NCBI GenBank assembly: GCA_023269765.1
Contig: JAGDWH010000016.1
Location: 1 to 64,000, forward strand
DNA: 64,000 bases
From: Desulfurococcaceae archaeon
GTDB lineage: Archaea > Thermoproteota > Thermoprotei_A > Sulfolobales > Desulfurococcaceae
Direction: 5' to 3'
Within the stretch, counting starts at the first letter, position 1, and each line of letters starts with the position of its first letter. Positions 9,265 to 18,227 of the stretch are shown one piece after another. Made by a program: the position numbers and the translations under genes. The notes under the pieces were generated by a model that worked only from the letters and a program-made list of their open reading frames with translations, did no database searches and was not told the origin of the DNA.

Positions 9265-10419
9265 ATGCACTATCTCGCTGATGTGGGGATGGAATATGCA
9301 AGAAGAGCCATTGCAGCAGATAAGGCAGGCGACTATGAAAACGCAATAAAGTACTACAAATCGGCAATAGAGTCCTTCACGAAGTACTTAACTTTATACC
9401 CTGATGCGCCGCTGGCCGACTTCTACAAGGAGCTTGTTGTTAAGTATAAGAATAGAGTGGCTTTTTTGGAAAAGCAAGCAGATAAACTGAGCAGGGCGAG
9501 ACAAGCGCAAGTAGAAAGCAACGAGGAGGCCCTCTTCGAAGTACTTCTACCTGAAAATAGGTCTCGAAAAACTTTTGATGACCTAGTAGACCTCGAAGAA
9601 GTCAAGCGCGCACTACGAAGAGCCGTCATTTACCCAGTTAAAACACCAGAGTTATATCCATTAGGCTGGCCTAAGGCCATACTACTTTTTGGTCCACCAG
9701 GTTGTGGTAAAACCGAGCTTGCAATAGCCCTTGCAAACGAAATAGATGCTATACTAATAAACGTAACACCAGCACACATAATGAGTAAGTGGCTTGGCGA
9801 TGCAGAAAGAAATGTTAAGAAGCTATTTGAAACAGCCAGAGGATACGCGCTTAAGGGCTCACCTGTAATAATCTTCATTGACGAAGTAGATGCCCTTTTT
9901 CAGCAATATGGAGTAGAAGTTGGCGGCGAAAAAAGGGCGAGAAATCAGTTCCTAATAGAAATGGATGGACTGACGAGCAAAGAATATCAAAAGCTCCCTT
10001 TATTTGTTATAGGAGCGACTAATAAGCCGTGGAATCTTGACATAGGCTTTATACGCAGATTTGAGAGAAGGATATACGTTCCTTCACCAAATGTGGAGGT
10101 CCGAGAAAGGCTGTTTAGGCACTACATAAGCAAGCTTTCCAAGACGTTCAAGATAGGAGAAATAGATTTCAAAAAGCTCGCAGCCATTACCGAGAACTAT
10201 AGCTCAGCTGACATAGTCTCGATCGTCAAAGAAGTTCAAAATAACATCGTAGAGGAAATAAACGAGAAAAAGCTTAAGCCCGAGGAAAGAGTCATAACTA
10301 CTGAGGACTTCATTGCCGTAATAGAGCGCCACAAACCAAGTATTAACCCAACACTTCTTGACGCGTATAAAGAGTGGAACAAGCAATATGGAACACTCAA
10401 CATCGAGGGCTCCGAGTAA
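9265..10419 (+). CDS. cdvC: Vps4-like AAA ATPase CdvC
   Basis: CdvC disassembles ESCRT-III polymers during division and vesicle budding. The 384-residue protein has an N-terminal MIT three-helix domain (about residues 1-75), a linker and one AAA+ module: Walker A GPPGCGKT at 143-150, Walker B IIFIDEVDALF, the sensor segment IGATNKPWNLD, and the arginine-finger region FIRRFERRI. Length and domain order match archaeal and eukaryotic Vps4. It directly follows cdvB and the two surely form an operon. Confidence 0.95.
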   Translation: MHYLADVGMEYARRAIAADKAGDYENAIKYYKSAIESFTKYLTLYPDAPLADFYKELVVKYKNRVAFLEKQADKLSRARQAQVESNEEALFEVLLPENRSRKTFDDLVDLEEVKRALRRAVIYPVKTPELYPLGWPKAILLFGPPGCGKTELAIALANEIDAILINVTPAHIMSKWLGDAERNVKKLFETARGYALKGSPVIIFIDEVDALFQQYGVEVGGEKRARNQFLIEMDGLTSKEYQKLPLFVIGATNKPWNLDIGFIRRFERRIYVPSPNVEVRERLFRHYISKLSKTFKIGEIDFKKLAAITENYSSADIVSIVKEVQNNIVEEINEKKLKPEERVITTEDFIAVIERHKPSINPTLLDAYKEWNKQYGTLNIEGSE

Positions 10420-10440
10420 AGATGCCGTTCTTGTAGCTTT

Positions 10441-10455
10441 GAGTCTTAAAGACTC
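10441..10455. promoter_or_regulatory. 15-bp inverted repeat downstream of cdvC
   Basis: GAGTCTTAAAGACTC has perfect 7-bp arms around one base. It lies 22 bases after the cdvC stop. It could be a binding site or part of a termination region; nothing else indicates its role. Confidence 0.3.
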
Positions 10456-10537
10456 TCCTGTAGCATTGTAAGATAACCGCTTGTTTTTGTGCTACACATC
10501 GTTTTCAGCTATATTTACCTTTCTACACACCACTATA

Positions 10538-10600
10538 AACTGATGATGAGAGTCATGCCACTTGAGAAGTGCTATGATGCCACCCTGGGGTAGCTGAGCT
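10538..10600 (+). ncRNA. Box C/D guide sRNA candidate (23S rRNA target)
   Basis: The region has the ordered boxes of an archaeal C/D sRNA: C box ATGATGA (10543-10549), 12-base spacer, D' TTGA (10562-10565), C' ATGATGC (10574-10580), 13-base spacer CACCCTGGGGTAG, and D CTGA (10594-10597). The spacer before D is complementary to CUACCCCAGGG, which I recall as a conserved stretch of archaeal 23S rRNA just before GAUAACAGGCUG in the peptidyl-transferase centre. By the D+5 rule a cytosine in CUACC would be 2'-O-methylated. TATATTT lies 26 bases upstream of the C box, correct spacing for a TATA box. Confidence 0.7.
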
Positions 10601-10688
10601 CCTACAGAATTAGTTATTGAGAGCACGTACTTTGAGACGTATACGCGTTAATACTAAACGTACACCAGGTTTTTGCGATTGGTAAAGG

Positions 10689-10696
10689 TATATAAG
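10689..10696 (+). promoter_or_regulatory. TATA box of cren7
   Basis: TATATAAG is preceded by a purine-rich AAAGG (BRE-like). Transcription would start around 10716-10720, giving a leader of only about 10-14 bases before the ATG at 10730, with GGTGGGGG as ribosome-binding site. Confidence 0.65.
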
Positions 10697-10729
10697 TTCG
10701 TCACTCCGTAAGTAAATTAGGTGGGGGAA

Positions 10730-10915
10730 ATGCCCTGTACAGAAAAAGTTAAAGTCAAGACACCAGCAGGCAAGGAATTAGAGCTCATTCCACTCAAGGT
10801 TTGGCAGTTGGCACCCGCTGGTAGAAAAGGTGTTAAAATAGGACTCTTCCAGGATCCCGAAACAGGTAGGTACTTCAGAGTAAAGGTTCCGGACGAGTAT
10901 CCGATTTGCGGATAA
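10730..10915 (+). CDS. creN7: Chromatin protein Cren7
   Basis: Cren7 is the conserved crenarchaeal DNA-bending chromatin protein. The 61-residue sequence carries the family blocks [31 protein letters not shown] and [18 protein letters not shown], covering the whole SH3-like fold. Cysteines near the N-terminus and the penultimate position are uncommon in the family and could make a disulfide or be neutral. A GTG three codons upstream is in frame, but the GGTGGGGG stretch is best placed for the ATG. The gene is monocistronic with its own TATA box and a downstream hairpin. Confidence 0.95.
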   Translation: MPCTEKVKVKTPAGKELELIPLKVWQLAPAGRKGVKIGLFQDPETGRYFRVKVPDEYPICG

Positions 10916-10925
10916 ACAGGCGAGA

Positions 10926-10954
10926 CGAGAATTTGCAAATTTTCGTTTTTATTT
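10926..10954. terminator. Hairpin plus T-run after cren7
   Basis: CGAGAATTTGCAAATTTTCG forms an almost perfect stem and is followed by TTTTTATTT. It sits between the convergent cren7 and glucan-phosphorylase-like genes and could end the cren7 message. Confidence 0.5.
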
Positions 10955-12506
10955 AATGATTTTTGGCATCTAAACTCCCCTCCGGCTCAAGGTAGTAGCG
11001 CTTTAATACCCCCTTAATGTCGACCAGCTCTAGGGAAGTCTTGTGGGCATTGAGAGCTGCTTCCCAGTACTCGTCCTTTTTATTGATGTAAATGTCGATT
11101 GCTTGAAGCAACTTGAACTTAAATTCTTCGTAGTCTCTCGCATCTATTAGTGCGGCTCTGGGGTCTTCATAAATGTTGATGAAATCTCTCAAGTCGTCTC
11201 CAAAAAGCCAGCCATTATAGCCATCTCTTATAATTTCGATAGCGCCGCCATCTCTACTTGAAACAACCGGTATCCCGTTGATTAATGCCTTCATGTAGCT
11301 AGTTCCACACGCTTCCCATCCACTGAACGGAGTGAACAGCCATATGTCGGAGGCTCTTACTAGGATCTTCGCTACATCTATGCTGTAGTCAGGTATGTAA
11401 ACAACGTTCTTGAACTTCAACGAAAGCTCCTTGAAAACCTCAAGGTACTTGCGACCATCAGGGTCTCGTGGATGCGGCTTACCCGATAGCACGTACATGG
11501 CATCGACATCGGAGTTTTCCTCGATAAATCTAGCAATAAAGTAAGGCCTCTTGTAACGCGCCAATCTTCTGGCCCAGGTTACTACAGGCTTATCGTCAAC
11601 CGAGATCTCGGGTTTGTAGAGTCTCAGAAGAGAAAGCAATTCTTTTTTCGCTTCACGTCTTACACGTAGTAGTGTGCTCTTATCAATAGTACCTGACGAG
11701 TAGGCTTTGTAGAGCTCCGGGTTAAGCCACCTCTCTATGTATATACCGTTTGTTATTGGCTTCAGCTTATTAGCATAGCCGGGAAAGACCTTTGCTAGTA
11801 TGTCTTTTTGCTTTTTAGACACTACAATAGCGATATCTAAGAACTTCAAAGCCTCTTCTGTCATATTAACGTGCTGTGCTACATCCACGTTGAACTCTCG
11901 CTTGAGAAATCTACCTGAGAAAACGGGGTGACCCCAGGGTCCTGGCGTGTGGATCACTATTCTCATTTTCTTAGCGAGGTCTCTTAATTCGTAAAGCACG
12001 AGAGCAGTGTACGACTCTTCAAGGTCTATTACTGTAATGTTTTCTATGCCCACTCTCTCTCGAAGATAAGCTGCAGTGGCTTTTGCCAGTAGAGCGTACT
12101 TCAGAAACTTTTCTTCTTCGCTGTCTTCGAGATAAAGCCTATCTGTTAATTTGCGTGCCCATTCTGGACACACGGCTTCAAACAAAACCGCCTTGGCACT
12201 TTTGTATTTGTAGATCCATGGTATGAGGTAAACGGTTGCATTATTCAGAGTCACGGTGAGTTCGGGGTCTGGTGTGAGGTCTTCGTAAAAACTCTTACTC
12301 ACGTCTTCGGGCACGAGCTCTACTTCGCCTTCTCGACTTACCTTTATTTTAACATAGCCATGCCTGTAGAAGAGGGAGAAGACTAGGTAATCTAGGCCCA
12401 TATCGCCGGCTGCATAGAACTTGTCTCCTTCGAGAACCCCCAGGCCCCCTGCGTAGTTAACCGATTTTTCGAGCGCTATTTCAGGTGTAATGCTTACAAT
12501 AACCAT
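10953..12506 (-). CDS. Alpha-glucan phosphorylase / glycogen synthase-like GT-B glycosyltransferase
   Basis: This is a compact (517 residues) archaeal member of the glycogen phosphorylase/synthase superfamily. It has an N-terminal GT-B domain with GGLGVLEGD (glycine loop binding the sugar donor) and a C-terminal domain with WARRLARYKRP and EACGTSYMKALINGIPVVSSRDGG. The last block resembles the GT35 motif (GTGNMKxxLNG) that holds the pyridoxal-phosphate lysine, so phosphorylase is favoured over synthase. Bacterial phosphorylases are about 800 residues, so this is a short form. The start is set at MVIVSITPE, 16 codons inside the longest frame, because homologues begin there. It would work on storage glucan in the cytoplasm. 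Confidence 0.75.
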   Translation of the reverse strand: MVIVSITPEIALEKSVNYAGGLGVLEGDKFYAAGDMGLDYLVFSLFYRHGYVKIKVSREGEVELVPEDVSKSFYEDLTPDPELTVTLNNATVYLIPWIYKYKSAKAVLFEAVCPEWARKLTDRLYLEDSEEEKFLKYALLAKATAAYLRERVGIENITVIDLEESYTALVLYELRDLAKKMRIVIHTPGPWGHPVFSGRFLKREFNVDVAQHVNMTEEALKFLDIAIVVSKKQKDILAKVFPGYANKLKPITNGIYIERWLNPELYKAYSSGTIDKSTLLRVRREAKKELLSLLRLYKPEISVDDKPVVTWARRLARYKRPYFIARFIEENSDVDAMYVLSGKPHPRDPDGRKYLEVFKELSLKFKNVVYIPDYSIDVAKILVRASDIWLFTPFSGWEACGTSYMKALINGIPVVSSRDGGAIEIIRDGYNGWLFGDDLRDFINIYEDPRAALIDARDYEEFKFKLLQAIDIYINKKDEYWEAALNAHKTSLELVDIKGVLKRYYLEPEGSLDAKNH

Positions 12507-12571
12507 GATAGTCGACCAAAGGCGTGCATACCAGTTAGCGGCAGATAGTAGCAAGAAGTAAAAAAGTTTAA

Positions 12572-14242
12572 TTGCTCGAGGCGCTTTGTAAACTTCGCGA
12601 GCATGGGTTGGGCTTTGTGAAGGGCTCTATTAACAAATTATTTGAGGAGTATAGTAGGGTTCCTGTTAAGGGCTTTGTAGAAACTCTCTTGAAGAAGATA
12701 ACTGCTTTGCACAGAATACAGGGAAGCAAAGGCTTGCTCGAAGCCATCGAGCTGGTCGCACATGAGCTAGAAGGCCTGGGCCTAGATGTAAAGACATTCG
12801 ACGTGCCTAGTAGTAGTGTTAAAGGCTTTATGGAAACGCCTGTTTCGTGGGATGTTGAAAGCGGGTACTTACGCATTAATAAAGGCAGCAGCGCTCTCTT
12901 CAGCTACGACTACCAAGACCACCCCACTCTCGTTGCAGCCCACTCTCCTCCAGGCGAGGGCTGCAGCGACATGAAATACTGCACCGAGGCCGAGAACTGC
13001 AGTGGTGATGCGGTACTTCTAGAAGCACCCGCATTTGCAGCCTACGAGCTTGTAGATGCAAACTTAGTGATACTATTCGATAGCAAGAGGTATCCCGAGG
13101 CGGTACCCTACAGCGGGTTATTTATTAAGAGTCAAGAAGTGAAGAAGAAACCCGTTGTCGTTAACATACCGTACACGGCGGCTCAAACACTAATATCTCT
13201 CTTGAACAAGGGCGCGAGCATAACTGTTTGTTGGAGTGTAAGGACTAGGTACCACGAAAGGCCGCTGAAAGGCCTAGTAGCGTATGCGGGCGGGGATCCA
13301 GGCGCGCTCTTCATTAGCCATATATGTCATCCAAAGCCAGGAGCGCACGACAACGCGAGCGGTGTAGCGGCAAATACGGCAGTAGCGAAGATACTGAGTG
13401 AGGCAAGCACGAGATATTCGCACGCGCATTTATTTGTTCCAGAATATAGTGGGACTATTTATGCTAAAGAACACCTGCCCTGGAATCCCGTTAGCGTTAT
13501 AGACTTAGACATGGTTGGCTCTAGGCAGAATATTACCGGCTCTGTACTCAATGTAGTTAACCCGCCGCTCTTTATGAAACCCGTCTCGGCTGCAAGCACG
13601 TATATCGCAATCAAGGTAGCCTTCGACACGACCTCTTCGTTTGGAGGATTCAGCCTTCCCAGCATTAGGTATTCTCAGACGCCTTACACAGCTGGAAGCG
13701 ATCACGACGTCACGCTGGCCTGGGGTCTTGATAGCGCCATGCTCAACGAGTGGCCTAGCAAGTATTACCACACGGATATGGATGACATCGATTCACTATC
13801 CATAGCTAGCATCGCTAAGACCGCCGTAGCAGCGGCTACTGCAGGCTATTTAGCACTTAGCGTTGAGCTGAAAAATCGCATTGTTGCACACTATAAGGAT
13901 TACCTGGCATCCTGGTATGCCATCGAGGCTATGAAAAAAGGAATTGACGTATCTGCTCTCGGAAAGGTTTTCGAATATTGGGGTAAAGAAGTCGTTATCA
14001 ACGTGCTTGAAACGCCCGTGTCTTCGAGGTTTCTCTATAAGTCGCTCGGCTACAGCAAGTATATGAAGCTGAGAAACATTAAAGGTGCACACACTTACTT
14101 GTCCCTATATGCCCCACTGGCTTACATCAACGGCTTGAAGGACTTCGAAGAGCTTTACCAACTAGAGAACCTGCTACACTGGTCAGAAGAAGAAAAGGGA
14201 ATTATAAGAGAAGCCTGGTTAACTATCAAAAGTAGCATATAA
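12572..14242 (+). CDS. M28-type zinc aminopeptidase (DUF4910/DUF2172-like)
   Basis: This 556-residue protein looks like the DUF4910 aminopeptidase group of clan MH. Likely di-zinc ligands are visible in order: the block CHPKPGAHDNASG (His and Asp), PEYSG (Glu), DLDMVG (Asp) and YYHTDMDDID (His). A PA-like insertion and a C-terminal helical region flank the catalytic domain. No signal peptide is seen, so it is probably cytosolic. The TTG start is uncertain; a GTG at 12617 is an alternative. Its stop lies 10 bases before the presumed pheT start, so the two genes are probably cotranscribed. Confidence 0.75.
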   Translation: MLEALCKLREHGLGFVKGSINKLFEEYSRVPVKGFVETLLKKITALHRIQGSKGLLEAIELVAHELEGLGLDVKTFDVPSSSVKGFMETPVSWDVESGYLRINKGSSALFSYDYQDHPTLVAAHSPPGEGCSDMKYCTEAENCSGDAVLLEAPAFAAYELVDANLVILFDSKRYPEAVPYSGLFIKSQEVKKKPVVVNIPYTAAQTLISLLNKGASITVCWSVRTRYHERPLKGLVAYAGGDPGALFISHICHPKPGAHDNASGVAANTAVAKILSEASTRYSHAHLFVPEYSGTIYAKEHLPWNPVSVIDLDMVGSRQNITGSVLNVVNPPLFMKPVSAASTYIAIKVAFDTTSSFGGFSLPSIRYSQTPYTAGSDHDVTLAWGLDSAMLNEWPSKYYHTDMDDIDSLSIASIAKTAVAAATAGYLALSVELKNRIVAHYKDYLASWYAIEAMKKGIDVSALGKVFEYWGKEVVINVLETPVSSRFLYKSLGYSKYMKLRNIKGAHTYLSLYAPLAYINGLKDFEELYQLENLLHWSEEEKGIIREAWLTIKSSI

Positions 14243-14252
14243 GGGTGGTAAG

Positions 14253-15929
14253 ACGCCAGTAATTGAAATAAGCTTAAGCGATTTAGAAGCGCTTCTAAAT
14301 CGCAGGCTCAGCATTGGTGATGTGTATAGGCTACTTGCCAAACTCAAATGCGAAGTTGAAGAAGTTTCAGGAGACAAAGTAATCCTTGAAGCCAGTAGCG
14401 ACAGACCGGACTTGTTCAGCGTAGAAGGCATAGCAAGGGCTCTAAGGCCTTGGCTCGAACTCAAGCCAAAAGATATCACGGTAAAAGATTCGAGCGTGAA
14501 TGGCTACGCAGAAGAAATACCTCAGAGGCCTTACGTCGCGCTAGCTGTTGTTAGGGACTTAGTGCTTACTGATGAAGCAATAAAGCAAATGATGCAGTTA
14601 CAAGAGAAAATAGCTGACACGTACGGCCGTAGACGCAGAAAAATAAGCATTGGAGTATATGACTTAGATAAAATTAAACCGCCAATATATTACAAGCTCG
14701 CCGATCCTGATGAAACAAGGTACAGGCCCCTAAACGAGCCTAAAGAAATGACTCTTAGAGAAGTACTCGAAAAAACGGACAAGGGCCAGGCATATGGATA
14801 TATAATAAAGGACATGGAGAAGTACCCAATACTTGCAGACTCCAGAGGCGAGGTACTCAGTTTAGTTCCGATACTTAATAGTGATGACTACAAAGTTACT
14901 GCTGAAACAAAGAACGTGCTAATAGACTCGACAGGAACGTCTCTTAATGACGTTGTAAATGCTGTTACAATAATGGCTTATAACATTGCTGAGCGATCGC
15001 GAACGGGAATAATCGAAGTTGTAGCAGTCAACTATGTAAGCGGATTAGTAGTTAAAGCTCCCAGGATCTCTGCCGAGCCCATAGAAGTACGTGTCAGAGA
15101 AGTCAACAGGCTATTAGGTACATCGCTTTCTGCCCACGAAATCGCTGGGCTTCTCAGAAGGTTTTACTACGTTATTGAAGACCTAAAAGAAGACTCGCTA
15201 ATCGTAAAGGCACCGGTTTACAGAATAGACGTCAAAACTTGGGTTGATGTCGCAGAAGATGTTGCAATGGCATATGGATATGAGAGGCTTGGAGAAGAAG
15301 CAACTTCACTACCTCCAACACAGACCATAGGCAGGATTCATCCAATCGAATACGTCTCTAGAAAAGTGAGAGACATCCTGATTGGGCTGGGCTTCCAGGA
15401 AGTGGCTAATTACATGATGAGCAGCAGAGCAACACAGCTTCATTTGCTTGAAGTAGGAGACAGAGAGATGTTCGTGGTGGAAAATCCCCGGTCAGAGAGG
15501 TTCGAAGGACTCAGGCTGTGGCTTGCGCCACAGTTGGTAGAAGTAGTGGCTGAAAATGCTGAAAAGGCGACTAAGTCCAAGTTAATGATCTTTGAAGTAG
15601 GAGATGTCGTTATTCCAGATGACACGTTTGAAACCAGTGCAAGAGTGGAGAGAAGAGTCGGCTTTGCGATAACGCACGAAAAGGCTACGCTGACCGATGG
15701 CTTAGCGTACGTTAAAGCCATGTTTTCTGAGCTAGGTGTTAAACCCTCCTTTGAAAAAAGCCATGTAAGCGGGTTCCTTCCCGAGAGGACGGCTGCAATA
15801 AAGGCTTGTGGCGGAGATGTAGGCTTCGTAGGCGAAGTGAATCCACAAATACTGCTCAGACTCGGATTGAAGAATCCGCTCGTCATCGCTGAAGTAAGCC
15901 TGAGCAAAATTATAAGTAGCTGTTGGTGA
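14253..15929 (+). CDS. pheT: Phenylalanyl-tRNA synthetase beta subunit, apparent ACG start
   Basis: PheT is the tRNA-binding and editing subunit of PheRS. B3/B4 editing region, B5 domain (around EPIEVRVREVNRLLG) and the catalytic-like core are all recognisable, in the short archaeal form of about 558 residues without the bacterial EMAP and anticodon-binding ends. Archaeal PheT normally begins MPxIEI...DL. Here that sequence is encoded from an ACG (ACG-CCA-GTA-ATT-GAA-ATA), with GGGTGGT just upstream. No ATG, GTG or TTG occurs in frame between the stop at 14220 and a GTG at 14322, which would cut off the conserved first 23 residues. A non-canonical start or a sequencing error is implied. Confidence 0.88.
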   Translation, partial: TPVIEISLSDLEALLNRRLSIGDVYRLLAKLKCEVEEVSGDKVILEASSDRPDLFSVEGIARALRPWLELKPKDITVKDSSVNGYAEEIPQRPYVALAVVRDLVLTDEAIKQMMQLQEKIADTYGRRRRKISIGVYDLDKIKPPIYYKLADPDETRYRPLNEPKEMTLREVLEKTDKGQAYGYIIKDMEKYPILADSRGEVLSLVPILNSDDYKVTAETKNVLIDSTGTSLNDVVNAVTIMAYNIAERSRTGIIEVVAVNYVSGLVVKAPRISAEPIEVRVREVNRLLGTSLSAHEIAGLLRRFYYVIEDLKEDSLIVKAPVYRIDVKTWVDVAEDVAMAYGYERLGEEATSLPPTQTIGRIHPIEYVSRKVRDILIGLGFQEVANYMMSSRATQLHLLEVGDREMFVVENPRSERFEGLRLWLAPQLVEVVAENAEKATKSKLMIFEVGDVVIPDDTFETSARVERRVGFAITHEKATLTDGLAYVKAMFSELGVKPSFEKSHVSGFLPERTAAIKACGGDVGFVGEVNPQILLRLGLKNPLVIAEVSLSKIISSCW

Positions 15930-15999
15930 GGTTAAGTACATGAGGATGAAGCTTGGAAGGGATGACCTCAGGGGGATGAATTGACGGGCCTAGCTGACT

Positions 16000-16947
16000 C
16001 TAGTCAACGAGTTCTATTTTGACGACGGCTCCGCGGTTATCAGGATCAGCTACAAATACTTCGGAATCGCTGAGCAGGGCCTTTATGCTACTTGCAATGC
16101 TGTGTGCCCTCTCTGCACCGCGCACTACGCCATAAACGGCGGGGCCCCAAGAGCTCTGCCCCACGCCCACCACCCCCGCGCTCAGAAGAGCATCTATAGC
16201 CACGTTCGAGTAATGTGCGAAGATTCCTCCTTGGTACTCCCTAAACATCAAACCAACTGTTCTTTGAAGCTCTGAAAGAGCCTTAGAGAAGGCATCAAAG
16301 TCTTGCTCGATAATTGCTGGTACTAATTCGTGAAGCAGCATAAACGAAGCACGCCAAACAACTTCGGGCGCGGCGGGCTTAGCAGTCCTGAATATCTGGT
16401 ACTCGAGGTGCTCGTCGAGGCCCTTCCCCTTGGGTATGATAACAACAAACTTCCACTCTTCCGGAAATGGAAGTCTCAGTAGCAGCTTGGGGAAGTCGGT
16501 TTGACGCCCTCTTCCAGCATCTACTACAAAGCCGCCATACATGTGAACATAGGTTCCAACACCGGAAACTCTGCCCAGTTTAAGTAATTTAGCGATATCG
16601 ATTATGCTCACGTTTGTGATTTCATTAGCTATTAACAGGGCTCGCGCTGCTGATAATAGTAGTTGCGTAGTCGAGCCAAGCCCCACGTGAGCAGGCGCAC
16701 ACTCTTCCACGATAACATGCCCTTTCTTGAGCTTCAGCACGTCTATAAGGGGTTCAAGTCTTTTTAACAGCTCCTCGCTACGGCAACCCTCGATGTGCAG
16801 GCCCCGATCCGGGTATGTAACAACCCTTGTCTTAGGTCTACTAATAGCTACTCCGGCCGATACGTAGAGCCTGTACTCGTTATTGAATGGGTTCACCACG
16901 CCGAAGTGCAAGCGGGCGGGCGACTCGACGACGACTCTTTTAGGCAT
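16000..16947 (-). CDS. Beta-ribofuranosylaminobenzene 5'-phosphate synthase family protein (GHMP fold)
   Basis: This resembles MptG, which condenses p-hydroxybenzoate or p-aminobenzoate with PRPP at the start of methanopterin-type folate biosynthesis. The 315-residue sequence has the N-terminal SPARLHFG, the GHMP phosphate loop HVGLGSTTQ, the block GVGTYVHMYGGFVVDAGRG, and the C-terminal GVGQSSWGPAVYG, all typical of the RFAP-synthase group. The start is put at MPKRVVVESP rather than four codons upstream. It is convergent with pheT and has no pathway neighbours here. In a non-methanogen it implies a methanopterin-like C1 carrier. Confidence 0.85.
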   Translation of the reverse strand: MPKRVVVESPARLHFGVVNPFNNEYRLYVSAGVAISRPKTRVVTYPDRGLHIEGCRSEELLKRLEPLIDVLKLKKGHVIVEECAPAHVGLGSTTQLLLSAARALLIANEITNVSIIDIAKLLKLGRVSGVGTYVHMYGGFVVDAGRGRQTDFPKLLLRLPFPEEWKFVVIIPKGKGLDEHLEYQIFRTAKPAAPEVVWRASFMLLHELVPAIIEQDFDAFSKALSELQRTVGLMFREYQGGIFAHYSNVAIDALLSAGVVGVGQSSWGPAVYGVVRGAERAHSIASSIKALLSDSEVFVADPDNRGAVVKIELVD

Positions 16948-17151
16948 AGCCCTGAGCACCCAACGGGTTCACGGCTTTTCAGCAATACACAATACACCCT
17001 ATAGACTCGGTACGTTGTTTAAGCCTAAATATCACTGCGATTCGCGCTAAAGCAAGCGGCAACCAGCTTCTGCAAGGTGTTGCTGAAGCCCCACACTCCG
17101 AGATTGCACGCTTGGCCCTTCACTAGAGGCCGAGTCTGCAATAAAGCTTGC

Positions 17152-18203
17152 CTATGTCCATAGGAATTCTTTTAGAAGCACATAACCCGGAGCAGTGCCT
17201 CTAGCTGAGGGCATTCCTACGTGATTTACCACTTCCTTGAAGGCTCCACCCGCGAGTCAGTTCGCTACCATGACGCATACCTGAGCAGTTTCCTTAACCA
17301 GGTTCGTGCTTTTCAGACCTCGCACTCTCTCGATAGGAGCGATTTCATCGAGCTTTTCCTCGAGCGCGTCTACGAACATACTGTTCTTTGAAAGCCTTCC
17401 AGACAGCAATATTACGAAAAGGGACTTAACGGAGGGAGGAGAGCGTAAACAGCCTTCACTGGGTCCTCGATAAATGCTTCAAAACATAAGTGGGCGCCCC
17501 CATTCATGCTTCTAATCCACGCACTTACGTCGTCGGTACCGGCCATTTGTGTGCAACACTTTCGGCTGTTGCGCGATTTCGAGATCCAAAGAATCTGTTG
17601 CAAAATGCCGAGCCTGGCATTAGCGTGCCACCTATACCGTCAACAACTTTGCTATCCTTTACTGCTACTACGGCAGCATATCTTTAACCTGCTTCGATAT
17701 GCATGAATAGTCCGTGTTGCTCCTGAGCGAATTCATGTATGCCGAGGTAACTACTGCTAGCTTATCAGCCGTACCCATATCAATCTTGTCTATTCTATTT
17801 TGCGGTGTACAGAGACTGAGGGCAAATTTGTGATGCTGGATATAAAAACCCCTGAGACCTCTAGCTATAGAAAACTTTGCCATAACATAGTATATTCTGG
17901 CGCCCAGGACTCCGCGCTTCGCGGCGCCGACCATTTCCTCCTTTCTTGAAACAAAGGTGTAATATCAGTCTTCAAAGATGCAGGTGGAATGTCCGTTAAA
18001 CGCATAACTTCAACGCCATAGCTGGACGGCAAAGCCATCAAGTTTAATTCCCTTAACTTAAGAAGTTCCTTGAAAAAGAATGTGCGGGTTTTTTCCGCGA
18101 GTTTAAAAGTGTTATAGCTCTCCTCGTAGTAAACTCTGTCATCGCAAAGTATGCAGATATCAATGCTCTTAGTACCAGGATCTATGCTACTGACTCGTGG
18201 CAG
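17152..18203 (-). pseudogene. Decayed DUF1464-family (butyrate kinase-like) gene
   Basis: Reading the minus strand through all frames recovers an ordered but broken DUF1464 protein. Pieces are: SSIDPGTKSIDICILCDDRV (N-terminal phosphate loop) from about 18200; NRIDKIDMGTADKLAVV near 17780; YAAVVAVKDSKVVDGIGGT near 17660; EDPVKAVYALL near 17460; VILLSGRLSKNSMFVDALEE near 17390; ETAQVCVMVAN, a stop, then LAGGAFKEVV and ARGT near the C-terminus. At least five frameshifts plus in-frame stops separate them. The expected start codon reads CTG (CTG-CCA-CGA-GTC). Total length about 350 codons matches intact family members, so this is in-place decay of a full-length gene. The ancestral ASKHA kinase-like fold has unclear function. 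Confidence 0.85.
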
Positions 18204-18227
18204 GATCTCGCGCGAAGCAATCGCGGT

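Noticed and set aside
15942..16002. C/D sRNA-like boxes after pheT, and an 11-base match to 16S rRNA (15978-15988, GAATTGACGGG).
   Set aside because: Box C is off consensus, D' is absent, and the rRNA match is in the sense direction, so it could not guide methylation. Probably chance.
17412..17934. Open frames of 63 and 88 codons on the minus strand as separate small genes.
   Set aside because: Both are fragments of the DUF1464 pseudogene; their sequences fit consecutive parts of that family.
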